Origin: Burkholderiales bacterium
GTDB lineage: Bacteria; Pseudomonadota; Gammaproteobacteria; Burkholderiales; JAHFRG01
Reading direction: 5' to 3'
NCBI GenBank assembly: GCA_035518095.1
Contig: DATIXX010000041.1
Location: 120,415-184,414 of the forward strand
DNA length: 64,000 nucleotides
Shown one piece after another: positions 44,965 to 53,649 of the stretch. Every line of letters starts with the position of its first letter. The first letter of the stretch is position 1. The notes beneath the pieces are model-generated. The model did not search any database and was not told the origin of the DNA. It was given only the letters and a program-made list of their open reading frames with translations. Position numbers and translations under genes: made by a program.

Positions 44965-47412
44965 CTATGATTTCGCTGGACGTGAGCGATGGACAAGCGC
45001 CGCAGGCAGAAGCAACACGGCGGTAAGCAGGCACATGATCTCTCCGAGTACCGCAACCATCCCAAAGGAGAAGAGGGCTTGATTTCTCGCGGCAAGCAGC
45101 GATCCGTAGCCGAGAATGGTCGTGAAAGAGCAGAGCGCTACTGCGCCACCGGTCTTGCTCACAAATGCAGTCACGTCCGAAGGATTCTCGCGGTATCGCT
45201 GCAGCACATTGATGGCGTACTCAGCACCAATGCCGAAAGTAATCGGAAACGCCATGAAGTTTAGAAAGTTGATCCGTATATCAAGCGCGATAACGGCACC
45301 AGCGAGCAACGTGATACCGGCGAGCAGCGACACCAGGACAGGCAGTGCTTGGCGGCGCGCTCGAAACAGCGCTAACACGACAACGACAACGCCGGCGAAC
45401 GAGGCCAGAGTTGTAGGTAACGCCTCACGATTAAGGGCCTCCAAAATTTCGGCAGACACGAAGAAGCCGCCGGCTATCTCCGCCGGTGGAGTTACCGTAT
45501 CGGCGATATTCCGCAATGCGGTCGCTGCGCGTATCGTCAGAGCCCCGTTCCACGTCGAGCCGTTTAAACTCTGTAAAAGGATGGAGGTTCGACCGAACTG
45601 CCCGTCCTTTTCCCGCAACCCCAGCGCTAATAGCTCCGGCAGGTCTGCGGCTGAGAAGACCGGTGCGTCGGCGTTCTTCACCAGCGCGGCCAGTGATTCC
45701 TTGGCGCCGCTGGGAAGCGCGGCACGCACTGCCGGGGTCAGCTGTTTGGCAATGGCTTGAAGTTCCTGGCGACGTTGTTCCCGATCTGGCGGCAGCACGT
45801 CGTCCGGAGTGATCACGCGCGATGTGATGGCTAATAATGGCTCGTGACGTGCGTCTTGCCGCAAACGCGCGGCGATGAGTTGGGCGTTAGCTTTAGTGTT
45901 GGACATAACAGCAACCGCTGTGAAGTTGCGACCCAGCACCGCGTCCATTTGACGCGACCAGTAGGCTTCACCATGTATCGCAGATTCACGGCTACGCAAC
46001 TTGCTCATGTCGTATTCGATGCGGGAAGCGTTGAATTGAAACGCAGCGACCAACGCTGCCAGCAGTAGCACCCCGCCCGCCAAAAGAATTGCACGCGAAT
46101 GGCATGCGACCAGGTGTCTAAGCCAGCTGCCGGAGGAGGCTGCTAATCCGCGAGGTCGCTCGGGGACTTGGGGACGGCGATCAACGATGGTAAGCATAAT
46201 GGGCAGCAACAGGTAGGTTGCGGACCAACAGGCCAACATTCCCACGGAGCCGATAACAGCAAACTCGTTAAATCCGCGAAATGTCGTGGTCAGTAGCGAG
46301 GCATAACCCACTGCGGCCGCCACCGCGGCTGCAAGTGTCGCTGGCCATGTGCAACGTACTGCCGTCATGACGGCATTCGCCGGAGTGGCACCGCGCCGAC
46401 GTTCGTCTGTATAGCGAGCGGTCAGAATGATGCCAGAATTAATGCCGTTTCCAGCAACGATAGATCCGAGAAATGCAGTGCTGCTGCACAGAGACTTGAC
46501 GAAGACGGAGGCGATGCCAAACCCCCATGACGTGCCGATTGCGAGGGGAAACGCAATGCAGACAAGCGCGCCCCACCATCTAAAGAAGAGAACAACCGCG
46601 CTTGCTATGCCGAGAATTACCAATACTGCAGAAACACCAATGTCCGATTTCAATGCAGAAAGTTCTTCCACGGCAATGGCAACGTCTCCTGCGTAGCCGA
46701 CTTGTAGCCCTTGGGCTTCCGGGGCCAGAGAGGCGACTTCCTGTTTGATGTGCTCGAACATCGGTTCGATCTTGTCCAAACCCGTGTCTGCTGTCGCGAG
46801 AAACACCAGGACAACGGCTGCGCGGCCATCATTGGAAACAAGACGATCGTCCGGAAAACGACCGGCAAACGGATCCTGTTTCTTGGTGCGGTCGCGCAGA
46901 ACCGAGAAGGCCGCTTCAGGATTCGCATCGGTTTCAAGCGAAGGGAACAGCGATAACGCACCACTTTGCCGGAATGCAATTAGCGCGGCTATTTGCTCAT
47001 TCAACCGGCGAATATCTTTGAGTGGAATATAAAGTGAGCCATATTCACGTACGAATCGCCGCTCGGCGCCCACGTCGGTACGGACACTGAGTATGAGATC
47101 GGGTCGCGTTGCCGAGTACGCCCGAATGCGGTCGCCCAACTCGGTCGCAAACGCCAGCGGCGGGCCACTACTCCTGCCCCGTATTACGATTCCCAGATGC
47201 TGAGAGCCTTCCATACGCTTACGCAACGTCTGGGCACCGCGAACCGCCGGGGAATCGGCCGGCAGGAGTGCTTCGAGATCAGACCGCAGGTTGGCGTACA
47301 GGTCCACAGTCGCGCGTCCCGCTGGAACTGCAGTTGCGAAGGCCAATACCAGTACCGTGACGCGCCAGCGGGGGCTGGTCACGAGTCTTTGCATCCACAC
47401 CAACGCGCTCAT
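44965..47412 (-). CDS. MMPL/RND-family lipid exporter
   Basis: The 815-residue protein has two RND/MMPL repeats. Each has one N-terminal helix, a large periplasmic loop and a cluster of five to six helices (second clusters at about residues 250-420 and 670-810). Motifs include GNGINSGIILTARYTDERRRGATPANAVMTA and FGIGAEYAINVLQRYRENPSDVTAFVSKTGGAVALCSFTTILGYGSL, typical of the HpnN/YdfJ type. Such proteins export lipids or lipid-linked products. It overlaps the DAO gene by 4 bp and is the last gene of the minus-strand arm, so export of the cluster product is a fair inference. Confidence 0.86.
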   Translation of the reverse strand: MSALVWMQRLVTSPRWRVTVLVLAFATAVPAGRATVDLYANLRSDLEALLPADSPAVRGAQTLRKRMEGSQHLGIVIRGRSSGPPLAFATELGDRIRAYSATRPDLILSVRTDVGAERRFVREYGSLYIPLKDIRRLNEQIAALIAFRQSGALSLFPSLETDANPEAAFSVLRDRTKKQDPFAGRFPDDRLVSNDGRAAVVLVFLATADTGLDKIEPMFEHIKQEVASLAPEAQGLQVGYAGDVAIAVEELSALKSDIGVSAVLVILGIASAVVLFFRWWGALVCIAFPLAIGTSWGFGIASVFVKSLCSSTAFLGSIVAGNGINSGIILTARYTDERRRGATPANAVMTAVRCTWPATLAAAVAAAVGYASLLTTTFRGFNEFAVIGSVGMLACWSATYLLLPIMLTIVDRRPQVPERPRGLAASSGSWLRHLVACHSRAILLAGGVLLLAALVAAFQFNASRIEYDMSKLRSRESAIHGEAYWSRQMDAVLGRNFTAVAVMSNTKANAQLIAARLRQDARHEPLLAITSRVITPDDVLPPDREQRRQELQAIAKQLTPAVRAALPSGAKESLAALVKNADAPVFSAADLPELLALGLREKDGQFGRTSILLQSLNGSTWNGALTIRAATALRNIADTVTPPAEIAGGFFVSAEILEALNREALPTTLASFAGVVVVVLALFRARRQALPVLVSLLAGITLLAGAVIALDIRINFLNFMAFPITFGIGAEYAINVLQRYRENPSDVTAFVSKTGGAVALCSFTTILGYGSLLAARNQALFSFGMVAVLGEIMCLLTAVLLLPAALVHRSRPAKS

Positions 47413-48761
47413 GCGATGTAATCCATGACTCGCAGAGCGGCGACTGCCGCTCGGACCGCGAGGCTATGCAGCGGCCGGCACGGTAACTGGGGCGGATCGT
47501 CGCGAAACCAGGCAAGCCCGAGGTCACACGCGGTGGCGACGTCATTGCGAGCCAATAGGTCGGTAATCCAGTCGCCCGCGGCTATGCCGAGAGCAAGACC
47601 GTGTCCGCACCACCCGACGGCGTGCACAATGCTTGGAGCTTCGGAACACCTGCCGATGGCCGGCAATCCATCCAAAACATAGCCGATGGTGCCGGTCCAG
47701 CCATGCGAGATTCGGATTCCTTCGCATGCCAGATCTGGAAAAGTTGAAAAGAGACGGTGCCGCAGATCTGTCAGTGCGCTGGCCGGAATACTTTCGATGC
47801 CGGCGCTTGGGTCGAGGCAGGACCGTGGCGCGCCGCCACCGAAAATGAGGCAATTGTTGCTCGATAAGCGAAAGTAATTGAATATTCGGCGCGCCTCCAC
47901 GATGCCTTCGCGACCAGACCAACCAATGTTTGCCAGCAAGGTGGAAGGGATCGGCTCGGTAGCGAGCGCCTGCAATTGCAGCGGTATAATGCGGCGGCGA
48001 AGCCACCCTAGATTAGACGTGTAGCCGGCCGTGGCGAGGACCGCTTGGTCGGCAAGCACTTCTCCGCCACTCGCCAGCGACACGCGCACCTTGCCGTCGT
48101 CTGCATAGCCGGTCAAAGCGGACACCGGGCTGTGTTCATAAATGCAAGCGCCGCGATCTATCGCTGCCTTGGCCATTCCGGCGATCAGCTTTCCGGGGTG
48201 CACGATCCCCGCGACGCGCAGCCGAAGCGCCGCTGGCCCGCCATTTCGATTGCCCGTTGTGACAGGCAGGCGTATATGTTCCGCCAGGCTGTTGTCATCC
48301 AGCAACTCAACGTAGAATCCGCGGGCGTTAAGCCAGTCCGCCTCGGCAGAAAGGCGCCGGCGACCGGCGGTGGAACGCGCCCAATGAATCTGTCCAGTCA
48401 AAAACAGGTCGCAATCGATATGCTCTGTCGCGACAAGGTCGCGCACCATTGCCACGGCGCGCAGCGTCTCTCTATAGAGGGCCTCTGCGCCGAGATTGCC
48501 ATGGCGCCTGATCAATCCAAGCAGGTTCTGACCCACCCCGGGTCCCAACATCCCTGTGCTGCGACACGAGGCACCGGAACCCACGTTCGCGGCCTCTAAT
48601 ACGACTACGCGCAGAGTCGGATAACGTAACAGCAGGTGATAAGCGGTCGACAGCCCCGTGACACCGCCGCCCACAATGGCGACGTCGACGCGAATGCTTC
48701 CCTGCGGGCAACTCTGGTATTGCACGCGCGAAATCTCGCCCCAAATAGGGGATTCGATCAT
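47409..48761 (-). CDS. FAD-dependent oxidoreductase, DAO (glycine/D-amino acid oxidase) family
   Basis: The 450-residue protein has the FAD Rossmann motif VAIVGGGVTGLSTAYHLLLRYP (GGGVTG at residues 31-36), VVVLEAANVGSGASCRSTGMLGPG, and a C-terminal GWTGTIGYVLDGLPAIG with HAVGWCGHGLALGIAAGDWI. This is the DAO fold, which oxidises a C-N bond of an amine or amino acid with O2. In N-N bond pathways for triacsin/s56-p1-type compounds, glycine-oxidase-like flavoenzymes act on hydrazino amino acids. Whether that applies here is inference. It overlaps the exporter by 4 bp. Confidence 0.85.
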   Translation of the reverse strand: MIESPIWGEISRVQYQSCPQGSIRVDVAIVGGGVTGLSTAYHLLLRYPTLRVVVLEAANVGSGASCRSTGMLGPGVGQNLLGLIRRHGNLGAEALYRETLRAVAMVRDLVATEHIDCDLFLTGQIHWARSTAGRRRLSAEADWLNARGFYVELLDDNSLAEHIRLPVTTGNRNGGPAALRLRVAGIVHPGKLIAGMAKAAIDRGACIYEHSPVSALTGYADDGKVRVSLASGGEVLADQAVLATAGYTSNLGWLRRRIIPLQLQALATEPIPSTLLANIGWSGREGIVEARRIFNYFRLSSNNCLIFGGGAPRSCLDPSAGIESIPASALTDLRHRLFSTFPDLACEGIRISHGWTGTIGYVLDGLPAIGRCSEAPSIVHAVGWCGHGLALGIAAGDWITDLLARNDVATACDLGLAWFRDDPPQLPCRPLHSLAVRAAVAALRVMDYIA

Positions 48762-48852
48762 CTTGATTTCCGGGCGGCGTGTGCATTATGGAAATGTGCC
48801 GCCATAAGCTTGACTTCCTTGCGACTGCAACGCTGCGTGGGACTGCGGAGAC

Positions 48853-49788
48853 TCATTTCATCTTTACCCGTAGCGACTGCGGGAGAAGTCTTAGTCGGGC
48901 GGGCAAGCGGCCAACACTTTCGCCGTCGAGTTCCAGCAGCACATGAGAAGGGCTGGTGGCGCGCGCCTGGCTGGCTCGGAAGACTTGGGTGCCCGCTTCC
49001 TGGATATGGGCGCCGCTGTATAGGGACCGTTGCTTGCGGATAAAATCCAGCAGACCGAAACCTGTCCATAGTGTCACATCAAATTTCCCGTCATCGATGA
49101 GGGCCTGCGGGGCTACGTTCATGCCGCCACCGAAATACCGTCCGTTGCAAAAAGCGCAGTTGGTAATTGAAAATTCGTGTGCCAATTCGTCGTCAAATTG
49201 TATTGAGACCGTTTGATCGCGATAGACGAGCAAGCTCCGGAGTGTTGCCAGGACAAAAGCCAATGAACCGCTCGTGCGCTTGAGCGCTGGGCTCATCACG
49301 CGGGCGACTCGTCCGCTACAGCCAAACGAGGCAACGTTGAGAAAGACTCTCTCCACAGTCTTTCCATCGTGATCGATGAAACTGGCGTGACCGACATCAA
49401 TGGGCCGGCTCTCGCCGCCACGCAGTTGCGCGCAGGCCTCATCAAGGCCGGGTGCGCCGAGAGTCCTGGCAAAGTCGCAGCCTGTGCCTTGTGCGACAAT
49501 ACCCAGAACCGCCGCGGGCGCTACTGCACGACCATCCTCAAAGAAGCCGCACGCGACCTCGTTTAAGGTGCCATCCCCGCCTACAGCCACAATCATCTCA
49601 AAGCCGTCCCGAAGCGCGCGGTTGGCGAGTCTAGTCGCGTGCAACGGTCCGTTCGTGAAGGCGTGCTCGAAGGGACCAATTGCGTTTCGAATCGATCGGG
49701 CTATACGCTCCCAACGTCGGCGGGTGGCGCCGCCGGCAGACGCCGGATTGACGATGACCATCGCGCGCGGTTTGTACTCGGTGGTCAT
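48853..49788 (-). CDS. Diacylglycerol kinase-like lipid kinase (YegS/DagK family)
   Basis: The 311-residue protein has the DAGK catalytic domain: MVIVNPASAGGATRRRWERIA (residues 10-30) and the nucleotide-binding VAVGGDGTLNEVACG (residues 67-81), with GIVAQGTGCDFARTLG and KFDVTLWTGFG. It phosphorylates a hydroxyl, usually of a lipid. In valanimycin synthesis the kinase VlmJ is DAGK-like and phosphorylates valanimycin hydrate, which makes this gene relevant to the N-N hypothesis. A plain lipid kinase role is equally allowed. It lies 6 bp after the DUF2156 gene. Confidence 0.87.
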   Translation of the reverse strand: MTTEYKPRAMVIVNPASAGGATRRRWERIARSIRNAIGPFEHAFTNGPLHATRLANRALRDGFEMIVAVGGDGTLNEVACGFFEDGRAVAPAAVLGIVAQGTGCDFARTLGAPGLDEACAQLRGGESRPIDVGHASFIDHDGKTVERVFLNVASFGCSGRVARVMSPALKRTSGSLAFVLATLRSLLVYRDQTVSIQFDDELAHEFSITNCAFCNGRYFGGGMNVAPQALIDDGKFDVTLWTGFGLLDFIRKQRSLYSGAHIQEAGTQVFRASQARATSPSHVLLELDGESVGRLPARLRLLPQSLRVKMK

Positions 49789-49794
49789 CGCAGC

Positions 49795-50808
49795 TTATAG
49801 AGATCGAGTCAGAAGGAGAAGATCAAAGACCGCGCGCACCGATAACGGACTGGCGGCCAGGTATTCGCGCTCAATAATGTCCGGCGTCCACTTGAGCTTA
49901 TAGTGCGCCTGGCTCGCCGCCGGATAGATGGCACTCCCATATCGGTACATTAGTGGCATTGCCCAGGCGGCCAAGCGGTTCGCACCCGGAAACTCAGGGC
50001 CTCCCACTACGAAGGGCGTGAAGCCAAAATGCAGATACGGCACGCGCTCACCGATCATGACCTCGATCGCCCGTGCATTACAGAGCTCTAGGGCACCGGG
50101 CGTCGCGGAAGGTAGCCGGCGACTTAAATCGTGCAGGTACCCCGGCGTGCGTCCCCACGAGGGAACGTAGGTAATGAATGCCACGCACCGTTCAGACGGA
50201 TCTACCGCCGCGAAAATCCGCCGCCGCCGGTCCTCTGGCTGACCGATTTCGCCAATCATGAAATCAAGCTCCTTCTTGCGCTTGGCCCGCAGCCACGCGC
50301 CACTGACTGCATGCAACTCGGCGTACGACGCTGGGTTACGGGGCCAATCCACGCCAAACTCAACGACCTTCAGGCCAGAGGTTCGGGCATGACTGATTTT
50401 GTTACGAAGCTGCATTTTTCTGGTGCCGCGGAGCGTGAAGTTTGCAAGCGAAAGGCCGAAGCTGGTACCCAGCTGGTTGATCGAGAATCCGCGATCGCGA
50501 AACAGCGGGACCTGCTCAGCGCGCAATTGAACAACAAGCACGTGACGCCGACGGCTAGACGCAAACTCGAGTAAATGATCGAGCAAAACCCCCTGCTGTG
50601 ACTCGAGCGCCTGGACTCCACCCAGTGCAATCAGATGGCGCCCCTGTTCCCTAAAGGAAATGAATCCGCTGATTCCCGGTACCGTGAAGTGCTGATTGCT
50701 GGAGGAAAGCGTAAGAAAGCCGGATGGATGATCAATCAGCGCCGCGGCAGATACGTCGCTTCGGGGCAATTTCATATTAATCATCGCGAGCGACACGACC
50801 TGCTCCAT
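49795..50808 (-). CDS. DUF2156 / phosphatidylglycerol lysyltransferase C-terminal-like protein
   Basis: The 337-residue soluble protein has two GNAT-like halves as in the MprF C-terminal domain: FISFREQGRHLIALGGVQ...LLDHLLEFASSRRRHVLVVQL, then FSINQLGTSFGLSLANFTLRGTRKMQLRNKISHARTSGLKVVEFG, and RCVAFITYVPSWGRTPGYLHDLSRRLPSATPGALELCNARAIEVMIGERVPYLHFGFTPFV. DUF2156 enzymes transfer an aminoacyl group from tRNA to an acceptor; the MprF helices are missing here. I recall a comparable transfer by VlmA to a hydroxylamine, so an N-hydroxyalkylamine acceptor is a testable guess. ATG 50784 is an alternative start. Confidence 0.83.
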   Translation of the reverse strand: MEQVVSLAMINMKLPRSDVSAAALIDHPSGFLTLSSSNQHFTVPGISGFISFREQGRHLIALGGVQALESQQGVLLDHLLEFASSRRRHVLVVQLRAEQVPLFRDRGFSINQLGTSFGLSLANFTLRGTRKMQLRNKISHARTSGLKVVEFGVDWPRNPASYAELHAVSGAWLRAKRKKELDFMIGEIGQPEDRRRRIFAAVDPSERCVAFITYVPSWGRTPGYLHDLSRRLPSATPGALELCNARAIEVMIGERVPYLHFGFTPFVVGGPEFPGANRLAAWAMPLMYRYGSAIYPAASQAHYKLKWTPDIIEREYLAASPLSVRAVFDLLLLTRSL

Positions 50809-50940
50809 CGTGGCGAAGAATGGCAGCGTACTTTTGCCAAGCCCCTTCAGATACTCGGCTGGACAGGGCTATTCGGGTCATGAGCGCCTACGAGCAACGG
50901 CATAACCGCTGGTGATAATGCATCGGTCGGTGAATTGGCA

Positions 50941-52005
50941 TTAGCGCTGAACCACACTGGCATCAAGCGCCTGCGCCACAGCAGGAGTTCGACGCACGCG
51001 CCAGATCCTGGCGTCAACCAGGTAATGGTGAAACGCGATCCCCCAGCACAGCCCGAGCACCACGTTGCGGGCCGTTGCGTTGGTCAGGGCGACCACGGCG
51101 GGAACTCGTAGCCCATACCAGACCAGGCCGAGCATCAATCCGCTCGCAAGGTAGGGGACGAGACCGCCCAACGGACGCCGTCCACGGCCCGCCTCGTATT
51201 GCCAAACAATCCGGTGGTATTGGAGGTTGTGGAAAATGGTGAGTGTCGCGAGAATTGTGAGCAAATGAGAGAGGAGGGTGAAGACCAGCACGTGAAATAG
51301 GATCACAAGCGTCAGCAGCAGGTGCTTTGGTCCCGGGCGAAACTGCTCATACCGGCCGGAGACGGCGAGGATTACGGCCGCTCCCATTGCTACGCAGAAC
51401 GCCAAATCCAAAATTAATTTTAATTGCGGCAGCAGAACAACGGGAACGAGTTGCGGCAGGCCGCTTTCAAGGTATGGTTCGCTAAGGGAAAAGCGCAGAA
51501 ACGGGTAAAGGCAGCCGACCCAAAGCATGAAAGAGTCGAGCGATTGACCGCTCCGGCTGTTTTCACCGGACCGCCTGCGGTACAGCACGAGAAAGCCGTA
51601 GTGCTGCCGCACCAGGTGCCAATAGGCCCATAAGTAGGCGCCAAGGAGAAAATAGCTGAATAGCGCGCCCTGCAACGCAAGCACAGCATCGGCGAGTGCG
51701 ACAGCGGGACCTACTGCAAGAATCAGCCACCACCAAGACTTGGGAATTCCCGCTCGTGAACTCGCGTCCGGAGCAAGGTAGCTGCGGACGTAAGTGGCCC
51801 AAACGTGCGTTCCGTCGAACATTACTCCCCATAAAAAGAGAACAACAATAACGGGGTCGCTAGGCGAAAGGTGCGCGCTATCGGGGTATGGAGTAGCAAC
51901 AAAAAAGGCGAGCAGACAAAGCCCGGCTATGACCGAGCCCTGAAACCAGAGCAAGTCATCCCGCCGCGAAATTATCCATGGGAGCGAAGCTTGATTGCTA
52001 GCCAT
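50941..52005 (-). CDS. Histidine-rich polytopic membrane protein, unknown function
   Basis: The frame reaches 52131, but the ATG at 52005 overlaps the preceding gene's stop by 8 bp and gives 354 residues, with MASNQASLPWIISRRDDLLW as start. About eight to ten hydrophobic segments follow. Conserved-looking His motifs lie in or next to membrane segments: FDGTHVWA (H67), WHLVRQHYGF (H130, H135), FHNLQYHRIVW (H259, H264) and FHHYLVDARIW (H326, H327). They suggest a metal or heme site, so this may be an enzyme, not a transporter. The valanimycin N-N bond-forming enzyme VlmO is a membrane protein; homology to it is untested. Confidence 0.75.
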   Translation of the reverse strand: MASNQASLPWIISRRDDLLWFQGSVIAGLCLLAFFVATPYPDSAHLSPSDPVIVVLFLWGVMFDGTHVWATYVRSYLAPDASSRAGIPKSWWWLILAVGPAVALADAVLALQGALFSYFLLGAYLWAYWHLVRQHYGFLVLYRRRSGENSRSGQSLDSFMLWVGCLYPFLRFSLSEPYLESGLPQLVPVVLLPQLKLILDLAFCVAMGAAVILAVSGRYEQFRPGPKHLLLTLVILFHVLVFTLLSHLLTILATLTIFHNLQYHRIVWQYEAGRGRRPLGGLVPYLASGLMLGLVWYGLRVPAVVALTNATARNVVLGLCWGIAFHHYLVDARIWRVRRTPAVAQALDASVVQR

Positions 52006-53215
52006 ACTGAGGCTCCGGGCTCGTTGCGAAGGAGGACCAGATCCGATCTTGAATGAAGGATCCTGCCGGCGACGTGGCGATTGCAAATGCACAGCGATGC
52101 AAGATGTCGCCGACCGGGCCGCCGAGAGCAAATAACAGACTCAACCAGTGCGAATTGCGAATAATCCCGGCATTGTAGGGGCGCCGCTCCCGTTCGTAGG
52201 AAGCGAAGCACGTGTCGATTTCCGCGGCCGTGGCCCTGGCCTCGAGGGCCGTGCCCAGGTACCGGGCAAGTGCTGCGGCGTCCTCTATCGCCATCGTCAT
52301 CCCCTGGGCCATTACTGGATTGATGACATGGATCGCGTCGCCGAGCAACACTGCTCCGTATGCCGAGTAACGCGGCGCGTGCGCGCGCCACAGTTTATAT
52401 AGGTGTGCCCCCGCGGCCACCGGGCGACGCCCAGTTAACAGTGGGGAGCGGTGCTCGATGTGCGAGAACTTTTCTTCTATTGCACCGGAACGAAATAGGT
52501 GCTCGTGCTCACTTCGAATCACAGCAGCAAGGCCGAGACGATTGACACCTGGAACCACCAGCACGCCGCCATCGGGGTGCATTTCGGTACGCAGGACATC
52601 AGGCATGCCGATGGGCCGGTCTATGTCCACAATGAATAGACTATGGTTATAGGGGGCGCGGTACACGTCGATTCCCAGTCCTGTTCTGACGACGGACTTC
52701 GCGCCGTCAGCGCCGATCACTACGCGGCAGTTCAGCCGCTGTTCTTTTCCGTCGCTGCCTTGGACCAGGACTCCTTGAACGCGACCGTCTTCCTTGATCA
52801 GGGACAACACACGCGTCGCATAGCGCATCTCAACGCGCCCCGTTGCTACCGCCGACTCAACAAATGCGCACTCGATCTGGGGATGTGGCAGAACGAGATA
52901 AGGATCAGTCACCTTGGGCAAAGCGAGCGGAAAATCCAGCAGTAGGCCTTTGCGAAAATGAAAAAATTGCATCGTTTTTACCGGGCGCGCCCCCGCTGCG
53001 TAGCAACGTTCCAATGCGCCCCATCGCCGAAGCAGTGCGGTCACCGGAGGCAGCAGGCTTTCACCGCGATTGATGTTGCCGGGCCCTGCATGCCGTTCGA
53101 TAAGCAGCACGCGTAATTGGCGGTCGTGGACAAGAGCCAGAGCGCAAGCCGTGCCGCCGACGCCGGCACCGACTATGATGATGTCGTAGTCGTATGGTTG
53201 AGGAGCGATGCTCAT
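51998..53215 (-). CDS. FAD-dependent monooxygenase (PHBH/UbiH-like superfamily)
   Basis: The 405-residue flavoprotein has IIIVGAGVGGTACALALVHDRQLRVLLIERH (GAGVGG at residues 16-21), RVVIGADGAKSVVRTGLGI (GD-type motif) and VLLGDAIHVINPVMAQGMTMAIEDAAALARYLG. This pattern is class A flavin monooxygenases and reductases. It could N- or C-hydroxylate the alkylamine intermediate; no reductase partner is needed in class A. It overlaps both neighbours by a few bases, so it belongs to the minus-strand operon. Substrate is unknown. Confidence 0.85.
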   Translation of the reverse strand: MSIAPQPYDYDIIIVGAGVGGTACALALVHDRQLRVLLIERHAGPGNINRGESLLPPVTALLRRWGALERCYAAGARPVKTMQFFHFRKGLLLDFPLALPKVTDPYLVLPHPQIECAFVESAVATGRVEMRYATRVLSLIKEDGRVQGVLVQGSDGKEQRLNCRVVIGADGAKSVVRTGLGIDVYRAPYNHSLFIVDIDRPIGMPDVLRTEMHPDGGVLVVPGVNRLGLAAVIRSEHEHLFRSGAIEEKFSHIEHRSPLLTGRRPVAAGAHLYKLWRAHAPRYSAYGAVLLGDAIHVINPVMAQGMTMAIEDAAALARYLGTALEARATAAEIDTCFASYERERRPYNAGIIRNSHWLSLLFALGGPVGDILHRCAFAIATSPAGSFIQDRIWSSFATSPEPQYG

Positions 53216-53640
53216 TGCTTATCTCGCGTAGCCCCGGCTGGGCTGCACGGCTCAAAAGGCAGCCACAAAGGTTTCGAAAAATTGCCCAGCAGGCCGCGAT
53301 CGCCGGATAGATGAATCGGCACGGCCACCATCGCCCATTCCGGGCCCCCGGCGGCGAGCACCCAAAGTACGACTGCGGCACCTGCAACGACATAGTTATG
53401 GGTTAGGTTGTAGAGCAGATAGTAAATGGGCGCAATCGGTTTGCCGCGGGATCTGCGAGATGCCACTGCCCCTGGCAGATAGCCGATCAGATCGATGAGC
53501 AAAAACGCGCAGATAAACCGGCCCCAAGAGATGTCCTTCAGGTGCGCAAGGGCCAGAGCCACGAAAATTATGACTATGGCAATGTGTTCGGCCCGCATCC
53601 ACCAGGAAGTTGCTTGATTTGGGACAGCGGCAGCGCTCAT
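53212..53640 (-). CDS. Small integral membrane protein, unknown
   Basis: The 142-residue protein has about three membrane segments (near residues 17-33, 38-57 and 70-96) and a polar C-terminal part, HLSGDRGLLGNFSKPLWLPFEP. YYLLYNLTHNYVVAGAAVV in the third segment resembles uncharacterised YNLxHNY-type small membrane proteins, possibly near DUF4260. It overlaps the monooxygenase gene by 4 bp and lies 9 bp after the aminotransferase-reductase fusion, so it is co-translated with them. Function unknown. Confidence 0.72.
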   Translation of the reverse strand: MSAAAVPNQATSWWMRAEHIAIVIIFVALALAHLKDISWGRFICAFLLIDLIGYLPGAVASRRSRGKPIAPIYYLLYNLTHNYVVAGAAVVLWVLAAGGPEWAMVAVPIHLSGDRGLLGNFSKPLWLPFEPCSPAGATRDKQ

Positions 53641-53649
53641 TGCGGTTCC

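Noticed and set aside
49295..49903. Plus-strand frames over the DAG-kinase-like gene
   Set aside because: They are antisense to a gene with clear catalytic motifs (GGDGTLNE).
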